A stretch of 64,000 nucleotides of DNA from an uncultured Collinsella sp. Lineage in GTDB: Bacteria; Actinomycetota; Coriobacteriia; Coriobacteriales; Coriobacteriaceae. The notes beneath the pieces are model-generated. The model was given only the letters and a program-made list of their open reading frames with translations. It ran no database searches and was not told where the DNA came from. Position 1 is the first letter of the stretch, and each line of letters starts with the position of its first letter. Location of the stretch: positions 62,001 to 126,000 of the forward strand of contig CAUBIC010000003.1 in NCBI GenBank assembly GCA_958435945.1, in the 5' to 3' direction. This document shows positions 32,487-41,498 of this stretch, piece by piece. A program made the position numbers and the translations under genes.

Positions 32487-34301
32487 TTATTCACCTCCCT
32501 CGTATGTATCGAGGTATTCCTGCTTGAGCGTCTGCGAGGACGACTCGATCTTTTCCACGAGCGTGCCGGCCTCGATGAAGTAGAACGAGTTGGTGAGGTC
32601 TGCCAGGTCGTCGAGTAGATGGCTTGAAATGAGCACGCTGCGTCCCCGCGCCACCTCGCTGCGCATCGCGTCGCAGGAGGTTTTCCGCTTTCCCGGATCG
32701 AGGCCGTTCAGCGGTTCATCGAGGATGAGGTACGGGCAACCGGTCGCTATCGCCATGGCAAGCTTTACCTGCTGCTTCATTCCTGTCGAGAGTTTACGGG
32801 TCGGCTTGTCGAGATATGGGGAGATTCCGAGGGAGTCGCAGAGCGAGTCGATGTCGGCGGCCGATTTCCACGCCTCCCTAACGAAAGCAAGGTGCTCGAT
32901 GGCCGATAGCGTGGGATAGAGATCTGCGCCGCCCGAAGAGCTCAGGTAGACGAGTTCTGCAAATTCGGCTGATCGACGTTGGCAGATTCCGTCTGCCGCC
33001 AGGCTTCCCGAGCGGATGCGGGTGGGAAATTGGCCCGACAGCGCTTCAAGAAGGGTGGTTTTCCCCGAGCCGTTGGGAGCAACGAGGCCCGCCGCCGTTC
33101 CCGGGCTCAGGAAAAGCGACCCGATTGAAAGTATCGTCGTGCTTCCGTATCCCACGCTCGCGTCTAGAAGCTCGAGCCCATGGTGCTTTTTCGCGGGTCC
33201 AGGCTGTTTGGGGGAACGTGTCGCAACGGCGCCGACCGCAAAAAGGACCGCGACGTATGCCAGGGCCACGGCAAGCATCGATGCGCTGCCTGAACCGGAG
33301 CCAAGGAATTCTGTCGGGAAGCATCCTACGTAACCCGTTGCCTCGATAGGCGAGAACACGGCCAGCGGCAGGAGCTCGAGCGCGGCATTATGCCCCAGTG
33401 CCGAATCGGACAATAACGGGAATGCCGGGGCCGCGACAAGCAACGCGGAGGCAAGGGGGCCCGCGAAGACGCGCCTCGTTGCGGTCGATAGGACGACGGA
33501 ACAAATGGATATCAAGGTTCCACCCGCGAGCAGCGCGAGAAGTATGGTCGTGAAGACGTTTCCCGCGGTCGTGGTGGTGAGCGCGCCGTTATGGAAGAAG
33601 GCGATCGGGTACCCGATCTGCCCGAAGCCGTTTAGGGCCAAGGCGTAAATACTCCCGGGCGCAAGGCCGGCGAGGAGCATCGCGGTCCCCGCGACGATTA
33701 TCGAAAACACGATCTGGATAAGGCGCCGGAATTTGGGTGCGGGCGCCTTTGCCGCCAGGGTACCGGGCCTTGTGGCGCCGAGCAGGAGTATCGACGAGAG
33801 AAGGAAGGGGATGAAGGGAAGGAAAGACGGCGCCGCGGCAATGGCGTAAGGCAGGAAGGAAAGGAATGGCAGGTCGTTTGCGGAGGCCGGGATATCCGTG
33901 ATGCCGGAGCTGCTCAGGGCGCGGCAATACGCGAGCTCCGCGTCATTGGTCTCTCGGTCTCCCACGATGGACCCGGATTGGAAGCCTTCGTCCATGAGCG
34001 CGTAGTAGCTCTCGGCAGAGTCGAGAAAGGCGGCGTCGGTTTGAGCGGCGAGGGCGGCGTTCGCGTATCTTGCAAGCTCCGCGTCGACTTGCTGCTCTGG
34101 CGATAGGTCTGTGCCGCTGGCCTGGGGCGCGCGCGTATTGAATGCGTCGACAAAGCCCTGCATGCCCTGCTTCATAAAGAAGGGCCCGTAGATGGGTGAA
34201 TTGAACGCAATGGGGACGGAAAAGGCTGCAGCGAGAACGAGCGTACAAATCCATACGGCCCTGTCTCTTAGGATTAGTTTGAGAAGAAGTCGACAGTACA
34301 T
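32487..34301 (-). CDS. ABC-2-type exporter with permease and ATPase fused
   Basis: 604 residues. The N-terminal ~365 residues are an ABC-2-like permease: helix 1 at about 15-33, a large extracytoplasmic loop (about 40-145), then five hydrophobic segments. The C-terminal part is an ATPase: Walker A A-P-N-G-S-G-K-T near 405-413, signature LSTGMKQQVKLAMA, Walker B YLILDEPLNGLD. Permease-first fusion is unusual, since bacterial ABC-2 systems normally use separate genes. Signature and D-loop match drug/bacteriocin exporters such as CcmA/NodI/BcrA types. Substrate unknown. The ribosome site is weak. Confidence 0.8.
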   Translation of the reverse strand: MYCRLLLKLILRDRAVWICTLVLAAAFSVPIAFNSPIYGPFFMKQGMQGFVDAFNTRAPQASGTDLSPEQQVDAELARYANAALAAQTDAAFLDSAESYYALMDEGFQSGSIVGDRETNDAELAYCRALSSSGITDIPASANDLPFLSFLPYAIAAAPSFLPFIPFLLSSILLLGATRPGTLAAKAPAPKFRRLIQIVFSIIVAGTAMLLAGLAPGSIYALALNGFGQIGYPIAFFHNGALTTTTAGNVFTTILLALLAGGTLISICSVVLSTATRRVFAGPLASALLVAAPAFPLLSDSALGHNAALELLPLAVFSPIEATGYVGCFPTEFLGSGSGSASMLAVALAYVAVLFAVGAVATRSPKQPGPAKKHHGLELLDASVGYGSTTILSIGSLFLSPGTAAGLVAPNGSGKTTLLEALSGQFPTRIRSGSLAADGICQRRSAEFAELVYLSSSGGADLYPTLSAIEHLAFVREAWKSAADIDSLCDSLGISPYLDKPTRKLSTGMKQQVKLAMAIATGCPYLILDEPLNGLDPGKRKTSCDAMRSEVARGRSVLISSHLLDDLADLTNSFYFIEAGTLVEKIESSSQTLKQEYLDTYEGGE

Positions 34302-34947
34302 TTGGAAGCAACTACGTTCCTCAAAGAATTGTTAGATTAAAAGTAACAGACCGGATGAAGATGCGTAAGATGGGGGCGAGGCGAATGGCTGAACGGTATC
34401 GATACGCGGGTTCAACGGTATTATATTGACCACATAGATTATTAACTTGCATTTCTAACAGTTAAGGAGACGGGTACTTTCCAGCACACTCCTTCGATGA
34501 TGCCTTCCGCTAGTTGCTATGCCGGTTTCAGCCAACAAAGAATGTGCCCGGGCGCTCAGGTTCACCGTTAGCGTTGGCAACATATGAGATGGGCCAGACC
34601 CTTGCCGCGCGCCGATTGCGCGAGAGGTGTCGGGCTCCATGTTTATTCCACCTGCTTGTTATCAACCAGCTTCGTTCAACGTCAGACATTCAAGATGCCA
34701 GACGTCGAACCTGCGCCAAAGACGCAGCTGGGGCTACTAGTTGCCTACAATCGCTCGCGAAGCTCGCCTGTTCGTGCGTGAATGTCTGACAGCTCCGTCA
34801 GACATTGTCGGACATTTGATTGTTCGACAAATGCGCACGTGGTCGCGTTCGCAAAGATTACTGAACGGTCGATGGGTGCGTTGAGACCGGAGCAAACGAC
34901 GGATGCCAGAAAAATGGCCTCACAGAATCACACCCATGGTTGATAAA

Positions 34948-34983
34948 ATTGACCGCCCGGGCGCAAATACCCGGGCGGTCAAT
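34948..34983. terminator. Strong 14-bp hairpin, possible terminator
   Basis: ATTGACCGCCCGGG / CCCGGGCGGTCAAT with an 8-base loop. The outer A/T runs on both sides would let it act in either direction. Confidence 0.6.
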
Positions 34984-35299
34984 TCATCCCCTCGTTCGCG
35001 ATCCTGTTGGGTTTTGGGGCTTTGACATGTCGTTGACGGATGGATCAGCCGTACAGCTTGATCTCCCGGGGTTCCATGTGGTCGTCCCCCAATAAGACGT
35101 CCCTGATGTAGCTCTGCGGCAGGAACTCGACCGGCAGCACTGGGTCGTCGACGTAGCCGGGCACTGGGAGTAGGCGTGGCCTTTGGACATAGCGTGGCCG
35201 CCTGCCGGCGGTCGGACTGCCACTTCAGCCAAAAGCTCAGGCGCGCGCATTAAAATAATGGATATATCGCTTGATGGGCTTTTGACCAAGCATGAACAT

Positions 35300-35346
35300 C
35301 GCAGGTAAATCCGTGTACCAATTTTTGGTACACGGATTTACCTGCG
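35300..35346. repeat. Perfect 21-bp hairpin with 5-base loop
   Basis: Arm at 35300-35320 (starts CGCAGGTAAATCC) is perfectly inverted at 35326-35346. The right arm extends into ACCTGCGGTTT (35340-35350), the complement of AAACCGCAGGT found in the elements at 5765, 10049 and 11083. Confidence 0.75.
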
Positions 35347-35574
35347 GTTTGTTGAAAGCTCTGACATGCGCTGTCGACTTCATTAAAATCGATTGCCGAT
35401 CAAGTCTTCCTATATATGCGAGTCCCAAGAAACTGCGCTGTAAACCTGAGTCCTCTATCGATCGGCCCGGTGCACCGGGCCGCTGTCCTCGAGCCGGCAA
35501 CAGCTTGCCGGTCTCAAAACGTATACTTGATTTAGGCGGAGTGGAATGTGGGCGCGCAAGGAGATGCGGAATCG

Positions 35575-36200
35575 ATGAGAGCCTCAAAAAAAATTACTGC
35601 AGTGTTATCATCTTTCATCCTCTCTATTCTTCCATTTCTGATTCTATGGGCGGCTTGGTCAGTCCTCCCTGATACAATTCCCGCTCATTGGAGTGGGGGT
35701 GTGGTTGATCGATGGGGTAATAAGCTTGAATTGCTGGTTGTTCCGCTGTTTTCTCTGATTGGTTCTATTGCAATTTCTGTGTACCTTATTGTTTCCACGC
35801 GGCGAAGAGAGTTCGCGGATTTCTCTGTTCGAATGCGACGGGACTTTGTTGCGTGCTATATTTCTAGTCTTCTTTTATCGACGACCTGTTCAGTGATAAC
35901 TGCCGTGTGGGTCCAGTTGATTCTTACGCAAAACACTGCGGTTGATGGGGGGTTGGACTATCGATCCCGTATTCCCTTCCCGGGCTATATGTGATTTTGT
36001 GCGCTTTGCCGCCTTTTCATGCGAGCGGCGGGAGCAAAAAGGCAGAGCGCCTGATAACAGTGCTCATTGGCGGCGCGGAGATTGTTCTTTGTGGAATAGT
36101 GCTTGAAGGTTCGGCTGCCTCTTATGCGATGATTGGACTGATGATTCTGTTCTGTGCGTTTGAGATTGTGTCACAGGTAAGGGATAGCCGGTCCTTATGA
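35575..36200 (+). pseudogene. DUF1648/SdpI-like membrane protein, frameshifted
   Basis: ATG 35575 opens a 139-residue frame with a membrane helix, then LPDTIPAHWSGGVVDRWGNK, the DUF1648 signature, and three further helices; it stops at 35992-35994. The next frame over (35991-36200) continues with two more helices (ITVLIGGAEIVLCGIV; MIGLMILFCAFEIV). Together they make the length and topology expected of an SdpI-type protein, the immunity family for the SdpC toxin. A single frameshift near 35985 explains the split. Two overlapping genes are possible but less likely. Confidence 0.55.
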
Positions 36201-36700
36201 GTTGAATTACGCGCGTGCGGATATAAAGGGTGGCATGTTAAGCTGGTCGTTTTCTCGTTCTGGGACATTTGCAGTAGGATGAGTGGGACTAGGCGCGCTG
36301 CGGTGTGATGGTGACGGTTGAGACTTGTATCGCTGCAAATCCGCTGATGCACATTTTGCTATTGGGCTTGAAGGTGGGACCGACAGGCCTTTGTTTGGGT
36401 TGTTCTGGTCGTCCAACGCGTGTTGCACGGCTTTATATTGTTACCCTCGTTCGGCGCTCCGTTGGAGCATTTCCGGGTTTGTCGGCATCATGACTTGGCC
36501 AAGCGACACGCTTGCCGGGACGGTTGTAACGCCGCGCCGGTTCCGTGTGCTCCTTCGTTGTTGGCCTGTCCAGCCGGGGGCGGATTCGGCCTCATGTTGT
36601 GGCGCACGGCCTTCAGGGGCTTCCCCTGGCGAGTTATGTTCGTCCGTATGGGTAAGGGTCGGGTTGAGCTGACAATCCCGTGTCGGAAGGGGCTTGGACC
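36201..36700. other. 500-base region without a convincing gene
   Basis: Several short frames overlap on both strands, none with a recognised domain or good start. Composition is mixed, as in decayed DNA. Confidence 0.4.
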
Positions 36701-37069
36701 ATGCGCGCGATGACAGAGATTGAGTGGCTGGACGGCCGTGTGACGAAGGTGCCGGAGCTCGCCTTGGGCGATGCGTTCGGCGAGAGCGTCCAGGCGGAGC
36801 TCGATTTCGGGTTCGACGATGTGTTGGAGGGCCTTTGGGTCGTGGTGCGCCATCATGAGCCGGATGAGGACTCGGACGGCGACCCGCGCGGGAGGGGCTG
36901 CGCACTGCACGCGGACTGCCGGTACAGCCTGGTCGAACCGTCGGACCTCGACCGTGACCTCACACGTCGCCATTGCCTCTCCAATCAATGCCGGTCCCGG
37001 ACTTTACTGGTACACATCTTATTGTGCATATTCAACGTCCCAAAACGTATGCCACCTGGCACTCGATAA
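36701..37069 (+). CDS. Hypothetical acidic protein, possibly truncated
   Basis: 122 residues from ATG 36701, preceded by GGAAGGGG. The first ~85 residues look coding: acidic, with LDFGFDDVLEGLWVVVRHHE. The remainder (TRRHCLSNQCRSR onward) changes character and lower-GC sequence begins, suggesting the original 3' end was lost. Family not recognised. Confidence 0.35.
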   Translation: MRAMTEIEWLDGRVTKVPELALGDAFGESVQAELDFGFDDVLEGLWVVVRHHEPDEDSDGDPRGRGCALHADCRYSLVEPSDLDRDLTRRHCLSNQCRSRTLLVHILLCIFNVPKRMPPGTR

Positions 37070-37202
37070 TCGAGCCGTAGATGTCATGCTAATCGATTGT
37101 CGAAACCCAGTGCCAAAACCTTCCCGTCAATTCCCATCTGAAATTCGAATATGAGGCAATAGATCTAGTTGATAGGCCAATCCAGCCCTTGGTCAAAATC
37201 AC

Positions 37203-37235
37203 CAAAAGAAAAGTCCGCACAGCCTGTGCGGGCTT
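37203..37235 (-). terminator. Terminator of truncated pilin copy
   Basis: AAGTCCGCACA-GCC-TGTGCGGGCTT, then TTCTTTTGG on the minus strand, homologous to the terminator at 29348. Confidence 0.7.
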
Positions 37236-37246
37236 AACAGGTGAGG

Positions 37247-37835
37247 TTAGAAACACCAAGCGAAACAGGCGCAAACCGATCCAGTCGCACCGCAGGCGCC
37301 CGATACTACGCCGCTGCTGACGACGCCCAAGAAGCGCATAGAATCAAGCGGCGACACCGAACGCTGGCACCAATTGTAGCCATTGGCGATGGCAGAATTA
37401 CCCGATAAGTTCTCCGTTACCCTGCCCTTGAACGCCTCGTACTGGGTGCCCTCGGAGGAAGTCCAAGGATAGCTGGATGCCCACTTGAAGGTGGGGACGA
37501 TCCCGGAATAGCTGAGCAGGAAGAGCTTGTCGGAAGTAGCGGCAACTGCGGCGTTCTTGTTCTCATCGCCGCCCCCGACGTTGTTCGTGAGCTTCCTGAC
37601 CGGTTTCACCTTGGACCGGAAATCGGACGGCATCAGGTTCCAGATCTCGCCGGAGTTCATCTTCTCGCGGAGCTCTGACTTCTCCCAGCCGCCAATGCTG
37701 GTGTCCATGGCATTCTCTCGTGAATATATACCCCTCGAGGTGGCGAGGAACGTCAGTCCCGCCATGCCCGAACCGTCGGCGAGGTCGTCGTGGTTGATGC
37801 CGATAATGCGGTACTCGAGCGTCTCGCCGTTCTAG
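37247..37835 (-). pseudogene. Flp-pilin/DUF6273 paralogue, 5'-truncated
   Basis: Reading the minus strand from about 37832, the sequence starts inside the domain (ETLEYRIIGINHDDLADGSG) and runs through GGWEKSELREKMNSGEIWNL, VKPVRKLTNN, TSDKLFLLSY to CFAWCF at 37247. It is collinear with residues 140-328 of the gene at 29393, but the prepilin segment is gone. The breakpoint abuts a histidine kinase fragment on the other strand. The C-terminal 60 residues have diverged most from the intact copy. Confidence 0.7.
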
Positions 37836-38290
37836 CGCTCTGGCAGCCTGACGGTGCTCAGGAGCGCGTGCTCGTTATGCCCGCCGATGCCACGTGGGCA
37901 TCAGTCGTTCCAGACGGCGAAGCCTCGGACGCCCGCATCTACACCTTCCTCGACGTGAGCGAAGCGGTCAGATCTGCTTGCGGCCTCGGGCTGGGGTGCC
38001 TCGCCTCTCGCATCGCGATCTTCCTCGCGGCGCTCGCCGTGGCGTGGGCGGCAACGGGACGCGCCCTGCGACCGGCGGCGGAGGCCGAGGAGCGGGAGCG
38101 CGCGTTCGTTTGCACCGCCTCGCACGACCTCGTCACCCCGCTCATGGCGGCAACCGCGAACTGCGACGTGCTTGAGGCGGAGTCATCAGATCAGGCCGGC
38201 CTTGCGTCCTGGGTCGCCAACATCCGTGCAGCGGCGGACGAGATGGCGACTCGCATCGCCGACATGCTCATGCACATGGGCGGCGACTAG
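37836..38290 (+). pseudogene. Histidine kinase fragment
   Basis: About 150 residues with no start of their own: end of a periplasmic part, a hydrophobic helix (about GLGCLASRIAIFLAALAVAW), then an H-box FVCTASHDLVTPLMAAT and a dimerisation helix, stop at 38290. The ATP-binding domain is absent and the N-terminus is cut at the pilin junction. The H-box reads S-H-D-L-V-T-P, close to the canonical S-H-E-L-R-T-P. Confidence 0.6.
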
Positions 38291-38369
38291 CCAGGGCAAT
38301 CCCCGCAACGGGCATTATTATCCGGGAAGCGTTTGGTTGCGAGGCACACCGGTGTGAGGGCCTGAGTCG

Positions 38370-39767
38370 TCAGATCCCGCACAGGGGGACCGCAATGGTG
38401 GCCACCGCGCCGCCCGAGGGGCTGTTGGCGAGCGAGACGGAGCCCCCGTGGGCGCTCGCGGCCTCGGAGGCGACGTGGAGGCCGAGCCCGTAGTGGCGGC
38501 CTCCGTCGCGCGAGGAGCGGGAGGAGTCGTCAGTGAAGAGGCGCTCGCAGCCGCGTTCGAGGGCGGCGGGAGAAAAGCCCGGTCCGTCGTCGGCAATCTC
38601 GATGACGAGGCGCCCGCCCGCGACGTCGCAGGAGACAGCCACGCGCGAGCGTGCGTGCTCGGCGGCGTTGGCCACGAGGTTCGCGGCGGCTCGCGCCAGG
38701 GCGGTTCGGTCGAGCGGGGCCTCGGGCGCGCCCGCGACAGCGGGGCCCGTGGCCGCGTCGAGCGTCACGCCTCGCGCCCGGGCGATCTGGGCGGCCTCGG
38801 CGAGGACCTGCTCGCAGAGCTCGGCCGGCCGCATGGGGGCCCTCTCCGCCCCGCCGGACCCGCGCGAGGCCTCGATGAGCAGGTGCACGTAGCCGTCGAG
38901 CCTTTCGACACCGCCGGCTATGTCGCGCGCGGCGGCCGCGATTTCGGCGTCTTTCTCGTCTTCCAGCTCCTCCGCCACGAAGTCGGCGTTGGCGCGCAGC
39001 ACGGTGAGCGGCGTCTTGAGGTCGTGGGCGAGCGACGCCACCTGCTCGCGCTGTCCCCGCTCCGCGGCCCAGCGGGCCTCGAGCGACTCGGCGAGGGAGG
39101 CCCGCATGGCGTCCATCGCGGCGAGGACGTCGTTCACCTCGCGCACGTTGGTGCTGCCGACCGCGAAGTCGAGCTCCCCCGCGCCGACGCGCCCTGCCGC
39201 CTCCGCGAGCGGCGCCATCTTGCGCGAGATCACGCGGCTCGCGCGGCGCGCCACGAGCGCGAGCGCGAGCGCGCTTCCCGCAGCGGCGCCGACGAGCATG
39301 AGGTTCTGCGGGTTGGGAAGCAGGCCGGCGAGGTCGCGCGAGACCCACTGCGGCAGGTACTCGCTGACGAGTGCGCAGGCCCCGCCGCCCTTGAGCGGGA
39401 ACGCGGCGTAGGTGAGGCCCGAGCCCCCGCCCTCGATCTCCACTGTGCCCGGATCCGCGGCGAGTGCCGCACGGGCCATTTCCGTCGCGTCCTCGAGCCA
39501 CGTGCCCTCGAGGTCTGTCATCAGCACGTATCCGTCCTTATTCAGGATGAGGTAGCGGTACGCCGTCGGCACGTCCTGCTGCCCGCAGACGCCGTCGCGT
39601 GCCAGGCCCTCCGCGACCTCGCGCGCATTGGCCGGCCCCCAGCTTGCCTCGTAGACGAAGCCCGCGTCGATCGCCGCGGAGAGCGCCATGAACGAGGCGA
39701 GCCACGCCGTGGCGACCGCCGCGAACGCGTAGGCGAAGTAGCGCGCGATGACGAAGGAGAGCGGCAT
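38370..39767 (-). CDS. Sensor histidine kinase (LanK-like)
   Basis: 465 residues from ATG 39767; a GTG at 39806 inside the regulator gene, also with a G-rich ribosome site, would add 13 residues. Two membrane helices (about 10-32 and 170-190) flank an extracytoplasmic sensor. HAMP-like region about 190-240. H-box SLAHDLKTPLTVL near 257, N-box NLVANAAEHA, G-box ADDGPGFSP and GLGLHVASEA. It pairs with the regulator directly upstream and probably controls the adjacent LanFEG transporter. Base composition is very GC-rich. Confidence 0.85.
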   Translation of the reverse strand: MPLSFVIARYFAYAFAAVATAWLASFMALSAAIDAGFVYEASWGPANAREVAEGLARDGVCGQQDVPTAYRYLILNKDGYVLMTDLEGTWLEDATEMARAALAADPGTVEIEGGGSGLTYAAFPLKGGGACALVSEYLPQWVSRDLAGLLPNPQNLMLVGAAAGSALALALVARRASRVISRKMAPLAEAAGRVGAGELDFAVGSTNVREVNDVLAAMDAMRASLAESLEARWAAERGQREQVASLAHDLKTPLTVLRANADFVAEELEDEKDAEIAAAARDIAGGVERLDGYVHLLIEASRGSGGAERAPMRPAELCEQVLAEAAQIARARGVTLDAATGPAVAGAPEAPLDRTALARAAANLVANAAEHARSRVAVSCDVAGGRLVIEIADDGPGFSPAALERGCERLFTDDSSRSSRDGGRHYGLGLHVASEAASAHGGSVSLANSPSGGAVATIAVPLCGI

Positions 39768-39793
39768 GCCCCCGCGACCTCGCGCCCCGGTCC

Positions 39794-40456
39794 TCAGAGC
39801 TGCCACTTGTACCCCATCCCCCAGACGGTCGCGATCGGATCGGCGCCGGCCTCGGAGAGTTTCCTCCGGGCGCGGCTGACCTGCATGGATATGGCCGCGT
39901 CGTCGGCGTCGCTCTCCCAGCCGAGCACCGCCTCGCGTATCTGCGCGCGGCTCATGACCTGCCCGGGGTGACGGGCGAGGTACTCGCAGATGGCGTACTC
40001 GGTGGGCGTGAGCGGCACGGCCTCTCCGCCCACGGCGAGGCTGCGCGCCCCGAGGTCGATCCGCACCTCCCCGAAGGAGAGGGCGTGCGAGCGCGGTCGG
40101 CGCTCACGGCGTAGATGGGCCGCGACCTTGGCGCGCAGCTCCGCGGCCCCGAAGGGCTTGCGGACGTAGTCGTCGGCGCCCAGGCCGTAGCCGGCCACGG
40201 CGTCCTCCTCGGCCACGCGCGCGGTCAGGAAGATGATGGGCCCGTCGAAGTCCGGGCGGATCTGCCGCACGAGCTCGAAGCCGTCGAGCCCCGGCATCAT
40301 GACGTCGCAGAGCACGAGGTCGAAGCGCGAGAGGTCCATCCCCGGGACCGCCGTCGGGTCCGCCTCCCTGACGACCTCATGGCCGTCGCGGCCGAGGACG
40401 CGAGCGAGCGCGTCGAGGATCGCCCGCTCATCATCCACTGCCAGTATCCTCGCCAT
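39794..40456 (-). CDS. OmpR-family response regulator (LanR-like)
   Basis: 220 residues. The receiver domain has the acidic pair Asp8-Asp9, the phosphorylated Asp51 (VLCDVMMPG), a Thr and the K-P motif (RKPFGAAEL). The C-terminal winged helix (about 125-220) ends in GVGYKW-type form (TVWGMGYKWQL). It lies between the transporter genes and the kinase, all on one strand. Inference: it activates the immunity transporter when the cognate lantibiotic is sensed. Confidence 0.88.
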   Translation of the reverse strand: MARILAVDDERAILDALARVLGRDGHEVVREADPTAVPGMDLSRFDLVLCDVMMPGLDGFELVRQIRPDFDGPIIFLTARVAEEDAVAGYGLGADDYVRKPFGAAELRAKVAAHLRRERRPRSHALSFGEVRIDLGARSLAVGGEAVPLTPTEYAICEYLARHPGQVMSRAQIREAVLGWESDADDAAISMQVSRARRKLSEAGADPIATVWGMGYKWQL

Positions 40457-40501
40457 GTTCGACCTCCTGAAACTCCCGTCGGAATTGTACTAGCGCCGCG
40501 C

Positions 40502-40690
40502 TCAGCGGTCCAGAGCCCCGCGCGCAGCCGCGGGCGCGAGCGCCCGCATGGCGATCTCGGGGTTGGGCAGCACGCGGTCGGCGATCGAGTGCAGCGCCGA
40601 CCCCCAGCCGGCGTCGAGCAGGGCATTCCCGCCCAGGACGAGCCCTGCGGAGAGGAGGACGAGCACGGCGGCGAGCGGCCTCCTACGCAT
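40502..40690 (-). CDS. Small membrane protein overlapping lanG
   Basis: 62 residues from ATG 40690, overlapping the lanG stop by 8 bases. One hydrophobic helix (PLAAVLVLLSAGLVLGGNAL) and a short amphipathic remainder with the Ala/Arg richness of the neighbours. It may be an accessory or immunity peptide, or a lipoprotein without lipobox. No family is recognised. Confidence 0.5.
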   Translation of the reverse strand: MRRRPLAAVLVLLSAGLVLGGNALLDAGWGSALHSIADRVLPNPEIAMRALAPAAARGALDR

Positions 40691-41498
40691 CTGCCCTCCC
40701 GTCCTCGAAGCGGCAGAACCAAGCGAGAAGGACGGCGGCGGCTGCCAGGGTGAGCACGAGGCTGGCGAGCGCAGTCGTGAGGAGAGGGCCCGCCGCGCGT
40801 GCGGCGTCGATGAAGGCCTCCACCCCGAGCGACCCCAGGCGCGCGGGCCAGGCGAGCGGCACCCAGCTCAGGGGCGTCGCCAGGGCACCGGTGAGCTCGC
40901 CGGTCATGAGGCCGTGCGCAAGTCCGCCCACTGAGAAGAACGCGAGGAGCATTCCCGCCGCGCCGGCGCCGATGGCGGCGTTGCGGCCGAGGCGCAGGGC
41001 CAAGCCGAGCCCCAGCGCGTAGAGGGGCAGGCTGCCCAACACGATGCCTGCCCAGGCGGCCGCAAGCGGAGCGGGCCCGAGCGGCAGGCGCCCGGCGACG
41101 GCGAGCACGGCCCCGAACACGCCGAGCGCCACGGCCAGCGCGCCCGCGCCGAGCGCCGCAAGGGCGAGCAGCTTCGCCGCGACGGCGCGCCCGCGCGAGG
41201 GGACCGCCGTGAGGTTGGCGAGGCGCCCGGCAGCGCGCTCCTCGTCCACGGCGAGCCCGCAGACGATGGCGGACATGAGCGGCATGAGGGCGCCGAGGAA
41301 CTGGGCGTAGGCGTCCGCGCCCAGCGCCGGGTCCCAACGGGTTACGGAGAAGTACTCGCCGCAGGCAAGACCGGCTGCCAGGCCGCAGACGAGGTGCACC
41401 GCCGTGAGCGGGGAGCGCGCCAGGCGCAGGGCCTCGGAGAGCAGGGCCCGCGGGAGAGTCATGCGCGGCGTCGGGTCGGAGAGTCGTGTCACGGCCAT
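40683..41498 (-). CDS. lanG: Lantibiotic immunity ABC permease (MutG/EpiG type)
   Basis: 271 residues from ATG 41498, whose ATGA overlaps the lanE stop; the longer frame to 41987 lies inside lanE. Six hydrophobic segments, with family-like PLMSAIVCGLAVDEERAAGR after helix 2. In epidermin/mutacin systems EpiE and EpiG together form the membrane part of the FEG transporter, expelling the lantibiotic from the membrane. Order F-E-G is conserved here. Confidence 0.82.
   Translation of the reverse strand: MAVTRLSDPTPRMTLPRALLSEALRLARSPLTAVHLVCGLAAGLACGEYFSVTRWDPALGADAYAQFLGALMPLMSAIVCGLAVDEERAAGRLANLTAVPSRGRAVAAKLLALAALGAGALAVALGVFGAVLAVAGRLPLGPAPLAAAWAGIVLGSLPLYALGLGLALRLGRNAAIGAGAAGMLLAFFSVGGLAHGLMTGELTGALATPLSWVPLAWPARLGSLGVEAFIDAARAAGPLLTTALASLVLTLAAAAVLLAWFCRFEDGRADA

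Larger units (their letters stand above)
34302..35574. other. 1.27-kb region of decayed sequence and hairpins
   Basis: No intact gene. It contains the exporter's promoter region (left), GTCAGACATTCA (34681) inverted at 34780, the strong hairpin at 34948-34983, a coding relic on the minus strand at 35045-35228 (ending SYIRDVLLGDDHMEPREIKL), and the 21-bp hairpin at 35300-35346. The relic has no start and no recognised family. Confidence 0.5.

Noticed and set aside
34514..34789. Possible XRE regulator (MGQTLAARRLRER)
   Set aside because: Only the first dozen residues resemble a helix-turn-helix start; the rest is non-coding in character and lacks a ribosome site.
36488..36988. 166-residue open frame on the minus strand
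   Set aside because: Opposite the better-supported frame at 36701; high Arg/Pro content and no start signal.
38448..39971. 507-residue open frame on the plus strand
   Set aside because: Opposite the LanK-like kinase in very GC-rich DNA; rich in Arg, Ala and Gly without domain marks.
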